A stretch of 56,065 nt of DNA from Ruminococcus flavefaciens. GTDB taxonomy: Bacteria > Bacillota > Clostridia > Oscillospirales > Ruminococcaceae. How positions within the stretch are numbered: position 1 is the first letter of the stretch; each line of letters starts with the position of its first letter. The stretch is taken from contig SVNH01000021.1 in NCBI GenBank assembly GCA_015067005.1, positions 1-56,065 on the forward strand. The letters are read 5' to 3'. The notes below the pieces were generated by a model. It saw only the letters and a list, made by a program, of their open reading frames with translations, had not been told where the DNA came from and did not search any database. A program made the position numbers and the translations under genes. Of the stretch, positions 26,893-35,151 are shown piece by piece.

Positions 26893-27195
26893 ATGAGAGA
26901 AATTACAGATCAGATCAAACAGGAGATCACAGATATGATCTTCGATTACTATGCAGAAGAGTGCGAAGTTGAGAGAGACGAGATCACTATGGATACCAAT
27001 CCGCAGGAAGACCTCGGAAGCGATTCTCTTATGTTCGTTGAGCTTATCGAGATGACTGCTGAAAAATATGATCTCGATATCAAACTCCAGAGCATCGGTA
27101 AGTATATGCTCAAATCACCTATGGACACTATGAGTGATGTTGTGGATATGTTCTGCAAGATCTATCAGTACGGAAACGACATCGTTAATCAGTAA
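26893..27195 (+). CDS. Acyl carrier protein 1 (biosynthetic operon)
   Basis: 100 aa, acidic, four-helix carrier protein. The phosphopantetheine site is DLGSDSLMFVEL with Ser45. Start at ATG 26893 after TGGAGGG. It is distinct from the second carrier at 34897 in length and sequence, so the pathway has two carriers, perhaps one for the growing chain and one for a starter or tailoring step. No 4'-phosphopantetheinyl transferase is encoded in the window. Confidence 0.88.
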   Translation: MREITDQIKQEITDMIFDYYAEECEVERDEITMDTNPQEDLGSDSLMFVELIEMTAEKYDLDIKLQSIGKYMLKSPMDTMSDVVDMFCKIYQYGNDIVNQ

Positions 27196-27207
27196 GAGGT
27201 TTTAACA

Positions 27208-27924
27208 TTGAGATCAAATATATCAGAGCTTAACGCCGAAGATAATATTGCCGTTCTCACTATCGACAATGGTCCGAAAAACCTGCTCACTGAGCCGGAA
27301 TTTATTGACCGCAGAGAGCTCCTGGACTGGCTGGATAAAAATCCTCAGGTCGGGGCTCTTGTTATTGTCGGAAAAGGAAGGCATTTCTCTCACGGCGCTG
27401 ATGTTTCCCTCTTTGGCAGCGAGAACGGAAACGCTCTATCCGAAAAGCTTGAAAATGCAAGGGAGCTCCTCAGAACTATCGAGAAATTACCGATAATCAC
27501 CGCTGCTGCTATCAACGGCGGCTGTTTCGGCGGCGGTCTTGAAATAGCACTAAGCTGTCAGTTCAGAATCGCTTCTCCTTCTGCATTTCTTGGTCTGCCT
27601 GAAATAATGCACGGCGTTATACCGGGAATGGGCGGTATCGAAAGGCTCTACCGTCTGCTCGGTAAGGAAAAAGCGCTTAAAATGATACTCTGCGGCGAAA
27701 TGATCTCAGCTAAGGATGCCCTCGCAGCCGGTCTTGTGACTAAGCTGAGCGAGGAAAAGAACTCCTTCGGCGAGACTATGGCTTTCGTCCGCGAACTCCT
27801 TAACGGCAAATCAAAATTACAGATCAGCTCTATCATCGAAACCATGAACCTTGCCGGTGAGGGTGTCGAGGATCCGTCAAAGGGAAAATTTGAAGCCGTT
27901 ATCTCGGAGGCCTATGGCAAATGA
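27208..27924 (+). CDS. Enoyl-CoA hydratase/isomerase family protein 1
   Basis: 238-aa crotonase-fold protein. Start is a TTG eight nt after AGAGG. Oxyanion-hole segments KGRHFSHGADVS and INGGCFGGGLEIA; both catalytic-position glutamates of crotonase are present, Glu112 (GGGLE) and Glu132 (GLPEIMHGVIPGMGG). It can therefore be a true hydratase/dehydratase acting on acyl-ACP. Its neighbours (ACP before, hotdog thioesterase overlapping by 4 nt after) place it in a carrier-bound pathway rather than in beta-oxidation. Confidence 0.85.
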   Translation: MRSNISELNAEDNIAVLTIDNGPKNLLTEPEFIDRRELLDWLDKNPQVGALVIVGKGRHFSHGADVSLFGSENGNALSEKLENARELLRTIEKLPIITAAAINGGCFGGGLEIALSCQFRIASPSAFLGLPEIMHGVIPGMGGIERLYRLLGKEKALKMILCGEMISAKDALAAGLVTKLSEEKNSFGETMAFVRELLNGKSKLQISSIIETMNLAGEGVEDPSKGKFEAVISEAYGK

Positions 27925-28331
27925 GACACAGTACATATCGTCTGACTGTGCGCGGCTATGAGCTTGATTCATTCGGTCATGTGAATAATTCGGTCTATCT
28001 CCAGTACGCTGAAACTGCTATGTGGAATTTTTTCAAGGTCAACGGACTTATGAACGTTGTTTTTGAGGAGGGGCTGTTCCCTGTCATACTTGAAAGTAAT
28101 CTGCGCTATATACGCGAACTGCGTCTTCTCGACGAGGTGCGTATAGATACCGAGCTCAGCTGTACCGGGGGTGTCGTTAATTATAAGCATAACATAATCA
28201 ACAAGAATACAGGTCTTGTGGCTTGCAGAGTCACAGGAAAGCTTGTGTATGTCAACAGAGAAGAAAGAATTATCTGCGACATTCCGGCAGCTGTAAGAGA
28301 ATGTCTGGAGAAAGATGACGATGAGGATTGA
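27921..28331 (+). CDS. Hotdog-fold acyl thioesterase (4HBT/FadM-YbgC type)
   Basis: 136 aa. Signature VRGYELDSFGHVNNSVYLQYAE with Asp16 as catalytic acid and the HVNN motif of 4-hydroxybenzoyl-CoA thioesterases and FadM. Such enzymes hydrolyse acyl-CoA or acyl-ACP thioesters, and in some polyketide pathways release or proof-read the chain. Its ATG overlaps the stop of the first crotonase gene. A second, unrelated thioesterase closes the operon. Confidence 0.88.
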   Translation: MRHSTYRLTVRGYELDSFGHVNNSVYLQYAETAMWNFFKVNGLMNVVFEEGLFPVILESNLRYIRELRLLDEVRIDTELSCTGGVVNYKHNIINKNTGLVACRVTGKLVYVNREERIICDIPAAVRECLEKDDDED

Positions 28332-28740
28332 AAAAGAAGAATTTGTTACCAAGATCAGCGATGCTGATTCTATAAAAGAGATCAGCGCTTCCCGCGAAGA
28401 GCTCGGTTCACCGTGTATGCTCATAGTATACGGAAGCACAGATCTCGATACAGAAGAAGGTTTCCCTGCGGATACTCCGTTCATTACTGCTTTTGCAGCT
28501 GATGATACAGAAAATGTGAACGCTTCCGTAAGGAACCGCTTTGATCTCGTTATAAGCGCTGAGAGTGCTGACGAATACGTCCGCAATTTGTTCAAGGACA
28601 AATCACGCAGCCAGATAAACGAGATAAACGCTTGCTTCATCGCAGCAAGAAACGGCTCACAGGAGGACATACTCTCCTGTGAATCAAAGGCATTCTACCG
28701 CCTTATGGCTGAAAAGAACGGAGGCGCAGACAATGAGTGA
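28315..28740 (+). CDS. Short crotonase-like protein without active site
   Basis: 141 aa, no clear catalytic motif. The part FITAFAADD...NRFDLVISAES lines up by eye with the crotonase segment 'PVIAAVNG...CDLVIAAES', and the tail NEINACFIAARNGSQEDI plus CESKAFYRLMAEKNG resembles the C-terminal helices of crotonases, but the oxyanion-hole loops and both catalytic Glu are missing. I infer a compact, probably inactive crotonase homologue, perhaps a structural partner of one of the two complete crotonases that flank it. It overlaps both neighbours (17 and 8 nt), so it is firmly in the operon. A start at 28321 is possible. It could instead be an unrelated protein. Confidence 0.55.
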   Translation: MTMRIEKEEFVTKISDADSIKEISASREELGSPCMLIVYGSTDLDTEEGFPADTPFITAFAADDTENVNASVRNRFDLVISAESADEYVRNLFKDKSRSQINEINACFIAARNGSQEDILSCESKAFYRLMAEKNGGADNE

Positions 28741-29431
28741 GAACACATTGATACTTACAGAGGAAAACGGTATTCTCCGCCTTACTATGAATGCACCTTC
28801 AAATAACCTCATGACTGCTGATTTCTTCGCACAGTATGAGGATATTATGGCTCAGGTCGAAAAGAAAGCTCAGTCCGGCGATAATATCAAGGGCTTTATT
28901 ATCTGCGGCGGCGGAAGACATTTCAGTACAGGTGCTGACGTTGAAGCGCTTGCAGACCGCTCAGCAAAAGAAGCTTATGATGAAACAACAGGAACTCTTC
29001 CTGCCGGTCACATAAAACAGAAGCACTTCTTTACTTTCCTGCGCTCACTGCCTTTCCCGGTAATAAGCGTTGTTACAGGCTTCTGTATAGGTTCGGGAAG
29101 CGAAATTGCTGTGAACAGCCATTACAGGATAATTGAGAAAAATGCCAGAGTAGGTCAGCCTGAATCGACATTCGGCATACTCCCCGCACTCGGAGGAGTT
29201 GCAAGAACTATCGACATATGCGGTATGCAGAATGCATACGAACTCGTTATGTCCGGAGAACTCATCCCCGCCGACAAGGCTTATGAGATCGGTTGGGCAG
29301 ACATATTCGCAGACAAGAAACAAGGCATTCCGGAAGCTGAAGCACTTATCCGCTATATTTCGGATAACGGCGGCTTCTCACCGGAAAAAGCAAGGGAACT
29401 CATAAACGGCTATAAGAACTCAAAGGGGTGA
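28733..29431 (+). CDS. Enoyl-CoA hydratase/isomerase family protein 2
   Basis: 232 aa. Start ATG at 28733, overlapping the preceding stop by 8 nt; an earlier in-frame ATG has no support. Oxyanion-hole loops GGGRHFSTGADVE and VTGFCIGSGSEIA; Glu124 and Glu144 (GQPESTFGILPALGG) match the catalytic positions. The paralogue at 27208 differs substantially, so the two probably do different dehydration, isomerisation or hydration steps. Ribosome-binding site GGAGGCGCAGAC. Confidence 0.83.
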   Translation: MSENTLILTEENGILRLTMNAPSNNLMTADFFAQYEDIMAQVEKKAQSGDNIKGFIICGGGRHFSTGADVEALADRSAKEAYDETTGTLPAGHIKQKHFFTFLRSLPFPVISVVTGFCIGSGSEIAVNSHYRIIEKNARVGQPESTFGILPALGGVARTIDICGMQNAYELVMSGELIPADKAYEIGWADIFADKKQGIPEAEALIRYISDNGGFSPEKARELINGYKNSKG

Positions 29432-29436
29432 ATTCT

Positions 29437-30564
29437 ATGAAGATAGGTCTTATCGGATACGGAAAAATGGGCAGAGACATCTTTTCACTGTTCTTTGATA
29501 AACTCAGCGATGCGGAATTCGTTGTTCTCGATACCTTCGGAAAGGAAGAGAATACCGCTTCTGTTGTCAAGAATCTCGATAAAAGTCTCAGAAGAAAAAA
29601 GATCTCGCCCGAACAGTATGAAAAGAAAATGCACTCTTTCATCTTTACCGATGAAATAAACGATATGAGCGGATGCGACATCGTTATCGAAGCCATATTC
29701 GAGGACATCCGTGCTAAGAAGTCAGTATTCAGCGATCTTGCAAAAACAGTCAGCAGCAAATGTCTGCTGCTCACAAATACATCTTCCCTCAGTATCCCTG
29801 AGATCTTCAGCGACATCACGAATAAAGAACGCTGCTTCGGACTCCACTTCTTCTATCCGGTAAAGCTTACGGGATTTGTTGAACTCAACATCCTTCCGGA
29901 AACTTCCGCTGAGAATATAGCAATTGCAGAACAGCTTGTTGTATACGGCGGCAAGAAACCGATAATCTTCTCAAACGAATACCACATCTATCTCAATCAG
30001 ATACTCTCATGCATGGTCGCTCATGCTATTTATCTTCGTGAAAGTCTTGGAGTATCCGCAGAAGAACTTCAGCATGAATTCGCTGAGCTCTTCCCTGTTG
30101 CCGATCCGTTTGAAATACTCAACAGCGTCGGTCTCGGACTTATGGGAGGAGATCCCGACAGCTTCCGTATAGAACGCAACAAACAGCTTCTTTCTTACAG
30201 CTGCAAACAGATGAACAAATGGCTCGGTGAAGGATGTCCGAAGGAACCTCTCGGCTTCATCGACTTCATCCGTCAGCACGAAACTGCTTCCGGCAAGGAC
30301 TGCTCATCCGCAAAACTCAGCATAGCAGCTCTCATTCTGAACGAACTCGTGAACGCTCTTGAGGATTCTCACGAAAACAAACCGGAAGTATTCATCGAGG
30401 CTGTTCAGGATACGCTCGGACTTGCAGAAGTTCCGGCATATTATTACAGGCAGTTTGGTCCGGATGCAATATTTGCTGAACTCGAAAGGCTCAGCAGCAC
30501 ATCCGGATTCACCTCTTATTCACACGCAAGCAAAGAAATATGGGATAAATATTTCGCTAACTAA
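29437..30564 (+). CDS. 3-hydroxyacyl-CoA dehydrogenase-type reductase
   Basis: 375 aa of the 3HCDH family, normally a beta-oxidation or butyrate-pathway enzyme that interconverts 3-hydroxyacyl and 3-ketoacyl thioesters with NAD(H). N-terminal Rossmann motif IGLIGYGKMGRDIF; LTNTSSLSIPEI and GLHFFYPVKL, the family's NTS and HFF.P motifs with the catalytic His; helical C-terminal domain from about 185. Asn of the usual NR motif is kept (YLNQILSC) but Arg is replaced by Gln. No SDR-type ketoreductase lies in this operon, so I infer this enzyme reduces the 3-keto intermediate made by the ketosynthase. The ATG at 29437 follows AAAGGGG. Confidence 0.83.
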   Translation: MKIGLIGYGKMGRDIFSLFFDKLSDAEFVVLDTFGKEENTASVVKNLDKSLRRKKISPEQYEKKMHSFIFTDEINDMSGCDIVIEAIFEDIRAKKSVFSDLAKTVSSKCLLLTNTSSLSIPEIFSDITNKERCFGLHFFYPVKLTGFVELNILPETSAENIAIAEQLVVYGGKKPIIFSNEYHIYLNQILSCMVAHAIYLRESLGVSAEELQHEFAELFPVADPFEILNSVGLGLMGGDPDSFRIERNKQLLSYSCKQMNKWLGEGCPKEPLGFIDFIRQHETASGKDCSSAKLSIAALILNELVNALEDSHENKPEVFIEAVQDTLGLAEVPAYYYRQFGPDAIFAELERLSSTSGFTSYSHASKEIWDKYFAN

Positions 30565-30585
30565 ACTATCAGGGGGAATTGAACC

Positions 30586-31791
30586 ATGAAAAAAGTTGTT
30601 GTAACAGGAATTGGTGCGGTTACTGCAATAGGCAATAATGTGAATGATTACTGGGAAGGTCTTATCAGCGGTAAATGCGGTATGAAGACTATCTCAAGGA
30701 TACCGGTAGAGGAACATGATACTACTGTCGCTGCCGAGGTAGACGCTTCCTTCGAGGCTGAGGCTTCAAAATACTGGAAAAAGCGTCAGCTGAACGCAAC
30801 TACTAGTATCACACGTATGGGACTTGCTGCTGCCGGCGAAGCTATCGAGGACTGCGGTATCGACACTGAAAGCTACGATCTCAGCAGAGTAGGCGTAGTT
30901 TGCGGCGTTATTGACAACTCTTATGAGGACGCTGAAACTGAAAAGCCGCTCAACATCACTCTCAAGAAAATGCCAAACGAGTTTCCGGCTCTTATTTCTA
31001 TAAAGTACGGATTCGGAGGTCCTGCATTCAACCTTAGTACAGCCTGCGCTTCCTCAGCTTATGCTATGGCGCTCGGAAAGCAGTTCATCGAAACCGGTAT
31101 GTGCGACATGGTAGTATGCGGCGGTATCTCAAATCTTGTTACACATCTTGTTATCAAGGGCTTCAATCAGCTTCTTGCGATGTCAGTAAATCCTGATCCG
31201 GAAACTGCTGCACGTCCTTTCACTAAAAACCGCGATGGCTTTATCATGGGTGAGGGCGGCGGATGCGTCGTTATCGAATCCGAGGAATCCGCAAAGAAGC
31301 GCGGCGCTAAGATATACTGTGAATTCTCAGGCGCTTCAATGTGCAGCGAAGCGTATAACCTTACCGCTCCGCAGACAGACGGTGTCGGTATGGCACGTTC
31401 AATGAGAATGGCACTTGAAAATGCCGGTATCGCTCCGGAAAGCGTTGACTACATCAATGCTCACGGAACTTCGACCGGTCTCAACGATCTCTATGAAACT
31501 ATGGCTATCAAGGAAGTTTTCGGTGCAAAGGCTTATGATATTCCGGTATCATCTATCAAGGCTGCAATCGGTCACACTCTTTCTGCCGGCGGTGCTCTCG
31601 AAGCTATCGCTTGTATAAAGTCTATCGAGACCGGCATCGTACCGCCTACTCTCCACTACGATGTGCCTGATCCGGAACTTGATCTGAACTATGTTCCGAA
31701 TACCGCTCAGAAGCACAATGTCGGTGTTGCTATCTCAAACTCTTTCGGCTTCGGCGGTCACAACGGCACTCTTGTATTCAAGAAATACTGA
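30586..31791 (+). CDS. FabF-type 3-ketoacyl-ACP synthase (biosynthetic operon)
   Basis: 401 aa condensing enzyme. Complete Cys-His-His triad: Cys154 in STACASSAYA, His293 in NAHGTSTGLND, His330 in KAAIGHTLSAGG; C-terminal NSFGFGGHNGTLVF. It is the only ketosynthase in the operon, with no chain-length-factor partner, which suggests an iterative type II system acting on carrier-bound chains. The many insert differences from housekeeping FabF (for example NPDPETAARPFTKNRDG is conserved, but the 40-130 region is divergent) suggest a specialised role. Strong ribosome-binding site AGGGGG. Confidence 0.92.
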   Translation: MKKVVVTGIGAVTAIGNNVNDYWEGLISGKCGMKTISRIPVEEHDTTVAAEVDASFEAEASKYWKKRQLNATTSITRMGLAAAGEAIEDCGIDTESYDLSRVGVVCGVIDNSYEDAETEKPLNITLKKMPNEFPALISIKYGFGGPAFNLSTACASSAYAMALGKQFIETGMCDMVVCGGISNLVTHLVIKGFNQLLAMSVNPDPETAARPFTKNRDGFIMGEGGGCVVIESEESAKKRGAKIYCEFSGASMCSEAYNLTAPQTDGVGMARSMRMALENAGIAPESVDYINAHGTSTGLNDLYETMAIKEVFGAKAYDIPVSSIKAAIGHTLSAGGALEAIACIKSIETGIVPPTLHYDVPDPELDLNYVPNTAQKHNVGVAISNSFGFGGHNGTLVFKKY

Positions 31792-31809
31792 TAACAGAAA
31801 GGATCTACT

Positions 31810-32169
31810 ATGCCAATAGCTCAGATGAAAACCAATTACAGTTTCAGTTCTTCCGGGGCAAGAACTCAGTTTCTCGATGCTGCCGCAAAGGAACTCTCTG
31901 AGATACTCAGAAAGCCTCTGCCGGCAATTATGATAATGCTCGATGATGCAAAAATGTACATGAACAGCTCTGAGGATACGGTGTTCTTTGCTGAATTCAG
32001 ATACATCCTTCCTCAGGAATGTGCTGATGATAGATCCGGCTTCCTCAAAGAACTTGCCGACCGTATGCTGAAGCTTATAAGACAACACACCCAAGTTGAT
32101 CCTTACCGTGTTTATATGCAGTTCACGGAAATGACGCGCGAAGGCGCATGGCGCTATACAGGAGAATAA
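31810..32169 (+). CDS. MIF-family tautomerase (biosynthetic operon)
   Basis: 119 aa, the usual size of the macrophage-migration-inhibitory-factor/D-dopachrome tautomerase family. Pro2 directly follows Met, so the catalytic amino-terminal proline would be exposed; RKPLPAIMI carries the MIF Lys-Pro position, and the C-terminal DPYRVYMQFTEM matches MIF 'SPDRVYINYYDM', with Tyr102. The family performs keto-enol tautomerisation and related beta-keto acid chemistry. In this setting it may act on an enol or beta-keto product of the ketosynthase. The identity was made by eye, so a profile search should confirm it. Start after AGAAAGGAT. Confidence 0.75.
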   Translation: MPIAQMKTNYSFSSSGARTQFLDAAAKELSEILRKPLPAIMIMLDDAKMYMNSSEDTVFFAEFRYILPQECADDRSGFLKELADRMLKLIRQHTQVDPYRVYMQFTEMTREGAWRYTGE

Positions 32170-32214
32170 ATCGCTGCCGTCACCAGACGGCTTATCAGGA
32201 AAGGAATAATAAAT

Positions 32215-33336
32215 ATGAAATGGGCAATAAGAGACCTGCTTAATCCGGTAGTTACACGTTCACTCCTCTTCGGAAGTGATCCGTTTGATATTGAGTATAT
32301 CCTCAAGCAGGTGGACAAGATCAAGGTCATGAGCGGAAAACAGATACAGGCTGTATGGCTCGATGAATGGAATGCCAAAGCGGACAGATACAATGAATTC
32401 TGTCTGAAAGCGGCTGATAAAGGAAATATCATCTCCGCAAGAGAATATGCAAAAATGGTAACTGTGTGCCGTTATGCCTGCTTTATGATAAATATTGAAG
32501 ACGTTGAACACAAAACTCAGATCTATTCAAAGCTGAAAGAAAGCTATAAGACCTACCTCTCATTCTGCTCAAACAAAACAGAGTATATTGAAATGGACAC
32601 TGAATTCGGAAAGATCCCCGCTTATATCCACTATCCGGATGACGGAAAGCAGGCCTCTTATCCTGTTGCTATAACTTATTCAGGTATCGGAAGCTGCAAG
32701 GAAGAACTCGAAATGCTCGCCGCACCTCTCACAGAGCGCGGTATAGCAGTTATTACTCCGGATATGCCGGGCGCAGGCTCTGCTATCATAGACAACAACA
32801 TCAAGTGCGGCGGTCACCAGCTTGAGGCTGCTTTTGAAGCTATATACAAATTCATAGACAGCCGCAGCGACCTCGACAGCAGCCGTATCGCAAACTTCGG
32901 TCTCTGCATGGGCGGCGGATACGCATTCCGTGCAACTGTCAAGAATCCGGATGTAAAAGCTTGTGTAAGTCTCTTCCCGCTGTTCATGAACTTCGCTGAT
33001 ATGAGCTCTATCCCTGTATGGATGAAGCGCGGCAAGTGGAGCTCTTATCAGTACTGCGAGGATTATCTCGAAAGCATGAAGCTTATCGAAGAGGGTACTC
33101 ACAGTGTTGACTTCCTTATGGCTTACAGCGATGATGATAACTGGATGAGCCACGATGCTTCCGAGAATCTTCTCAAAAAAGCAGAGGGCTACAAAGAACC
33201 TCTCTTTATCTCAGATAAACCTTCATATGTTTCTGAGGAAACTATCATGCACGCTATGCCTGTCGGTGAGCAGTTCCATTGGGTTAAGCACATCGCCGCA
33301 GATTTCATTGCTTCACGCCTTAAAGGAGATATGTAA
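32215..33336 (+). CDS. FrsA/dienelactone-type alpha/beta hydrolase with Cys nucleophile
   Basis: 373 aa. N-terminal helical part (1-120) followed by an alpha/beta-hydrolase domain: ITYSGIGSCKEEL (oxyanion), VITPDMPGAGS, nucleophile elbow FGLCMGGGY with Cys231 in place of Ser, and a C-terminal His in GEQFHWVKHIAADFI. The helical start plus hydrolase core resembles the FrsA/Ayg1/DUF1100-like group, where fungal Ayg1 shortens polyketides by C-C hydrolysis; a Cys nucleophile recalls dienelactone hydrolase. I infer cleavage or cyclising release of the product chain. AGGAAAGGAATAATAA precedes the ATG. Confidence 0.72.
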   Translation: MKWAIRDLLNPVVTRSLLFGSDPFDIEYILKQVDKIKVMSGKQIQAVWLDEWNAKADRYNEFCLKAADKGNIISAREYAKMVTVCRYACFMINIEDVEHKTQIYSKLKESYKTYLSFCSNKTEYIEMDTEFGKIPAYIHYPDDGKQASYPVAITYSGIGSCKEELEMLAAPLTERGIAVITPDMPGAGSAIIDNNIKCGGHQLEAAFEAIYKFIDSRSDLDSSRIANFGLCMGGGYAFRATVKNPDVKACVSLFPLFMNFADMSSIPVWMKRGKWSSYQYCEDYLESMKLIEEGTHSVDFLMAYSDDDNWMSHDASENLLKKAEGYKEPLFISDKPSYVSEETIMHAMPVGEQFHWVKHIAADFIASRLKGDM

Positions 33337-33337
33337 A

Positions 33338-34894
33338 ATGTCCGCTAATTTTTTTGATTACTATTCAAAATACGCTGAGGAAACACCGGATAAGGTGCTT
33401 CTGCGTATCGACGAAAAAACAATAACCTACAAGGAATTCATGGATAAAACCGCCGTTATCGGTTCGGGTATGAAGAAGCTCGGCATCGGCGAGGACGATA
33501 AGGTCGGAATATGTATGCCTAACAGCACAGAATGGTATCTTGTATTCTGGTCGGCTGTAAGAATAGGCGCACAGCCGGTTCCTATGGATCCGCAGAGCGG
33601 CTCTCTCGAACTTTCACGTCTCATCCCTGCAACCACTTCAAAGATAATGTTCGTTTCTGAGAAATACCGCTCAAACAATATCATAAAGGCTGTCAGCGAC
33701 CTCGTGCCTTCCAAAATGACTCTCGGCAAGGTGATCTGCTTTGCTCACGAAGAAGCTGTTCCCGCTGATGATACATACATTTCCGCTGATAAGTTCATAG
33801 CTGAATACTGCGGAACTGAATGCGAGATATACCAGCCTGAGTACCTCCACACCATCTCTCTTGCCTGCACCTCAGGCAGCACCGGTACTCCAAAGATACT
33901 CTCTGTACCTTCCGGCGGCTTCCTTTCAACTCAGAAGGACATGGGCGATTACCTTGAGTTCAGGGCTGACGATGTTATGATGCTCGGTATGACTCTCTAT
34001 CATCAGGGCGGTTTCGGTATGGGACAGCAGATGGCTCTCAAGGGCGGTACAGTTATGTATCAGCCGCAGTTCAACCCTGTTGATTTCCTTGAAACTGTAC
34101 AGAAATACCACATAAACGTTATCCAGCTCACTTCAACTCTTGCAAAGGTGCTCCTCTCAACTCCTGATTTCGACAAATATGACCTTTCAAGCGTTCGTAT
34201 CTGCTACTTCGCAGGCGAGGTCCTTCCAAAGGAGATAGCAGACATCTTCGCTGAGAAGCTTGGCATCCGTGTCATAAACGTTATCGGTTCTTCCGAGACC
34301 TGCACTATGGTCGTATGGGATTCCGCAAGAGATGCAGGAACTGATCCGAGCGATTTCCGCAAGCTCAGCTTCACTGACGTTCGTGTAATAGATGAGAAGC
34401 ACAACGAAGTTGCTGAGGGCGAGGTCGGCGAGCTCTGCGTTTACACAGACGGCGTTATCCTCAACTATTTCGGCAATCCTGAGCTCTCAGCTGAAAAGAT
34501 ACTCACAGACGATCAGGGCAGACGCTGGTTCTGCACCGGTGACCTTGTAAACAAGCTTCCCGGCGGCATCGTAAGATTTGCCGGAAGAAGCAAGCGTATA
34601 ATCAAGCGCGGCGGCAACCTCGTTCATGCTGAGGAGGTCGAAGCCTGCCTGCTCACTCATCCTAAAATAGCTGCCGCAGCTGTTACAGATGAGCCGCATC
34701 CGGTCATCGGTCAGCAGATAGTTGCCTATATCCAGCCAAAGGGCGACGAAAAGGTCACCCGCGGCGAACTTGCCAAGTATTTTGACGGCAAGCTTTCAGC
34801 ATATAAAGTTCCGGATAAGGTCATCCTCGTTGAGGAGATACCTAAGGACATCGGCAAAATACAGTTCAAATACCTCAGAAAAAAGGAGTATTAA
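33338..34894 (+). CDS. Acyl/aryl adenylate-forming ligase
   Basis: 518 aa of the ANL superfamily. Start chosen at ATG 33338 after TAAAGGAGATATGTAAA; upstream codons belong to the previous gene region. Motifs: A3 P-loop ACTSGSTGTPKI, VINVIGSSETCTM (A5), RWFCTGDLVNKLPGG (A7), GRSKRIIKRGGNLVHAEEVE (A8) and the catalytic Lys of A10 in DIGKIQFKYLR. No carrier domain is attached; a free-standing ACP follows 3 nt later, the usual layout for an ATP-dependent loader of a starter acid. The substrate cannot be read from sequence. Confidence 0.88.
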   Translation: MSANFFDYYSKYAEETPDKVLLRIDEKTITYKEFMDKTAVIGSGMKKLGIGEDDKVGICMPNSTEWYLVFWSAVRIGAQPVPMDPQSGSLELSRLIPATTSKIMFVSEKYRSNNIIKAVSDLVPSKMTLGKVICFAHEEAVPADDTYISADKFIAEYCGTECEIYQPEYLHTISLACTSGSTGTPKILSVPSGGFLSTQKDMGDYLEFRADDVMMLGMTLYHQGGFGMGQQMALKGGTVMYQPQFNPVDFLETVQKYHINVIQLTSTLAKVLLSTPDFDKYDLSSVRICYFAGEVLPKEIADIFAEKLGIRVINVIGSSETCTMVVWDSARDAGTDPSDFRKLSFTDVRVIDEKHNEVAEGEVGELCVYTDGVILNYFGNPELSAEKILTDDQGRRWFCTGDLVNKLPGGIVRFAGRSKRIIKRGGNLVHAEEVEACLLTHPKIAAAAVTDEPHPVIGQQIVAYIQPKGDEKVTRGELAKYFDGKLSAYKVPDKVILVEEIPKDIGKIQFKYLRKKEY

Positions 34895-34896
34895 TA

Positions 34897-35148
34897 ATGA
34901 ATAACCTTAATTTTGATGAATTCAAACAGACTATCGCTGACTACACAGGCGTTGACGTTTCAGAGATCAACCGTGATACAGATGTTTATGACGATCTCTA
35001 TCTCGATTCGCTCGGACTTTTTGGTCTCGGCTCACAGATCACAGAAAACTATAAGCTGAATATCCCACTCTCCCTTGTCGCTTCTATCAGCAAGGTAGGC
35101 GAAATATTCGATCTGCTCAACGAAAAGGGCACACCTGTCGAGGAATAA
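34897..35148 (+). CDS. Acyl carrier protein 2 (biosynthetic operon)
   Basis: 83 aa carrier protein with phosphopantetheine site DLYLDSLGLFGLG, Ser38, and an acidic helix 2. It directly follows the adenylating ligase, so I infer it is the carrier loaded by that enzyme. Ribosome-binding site AAAGGAG. Confidence 0.85.
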   Translation: MNNLNFDEFKQTIADYTGVDVSEINRDTDVYDDLYLDSLGLFGLGSQITENYKLNIPLSLVASISKVGEIFDLLNEKGTPVEE

Positions 35149-35151
35149 GCT

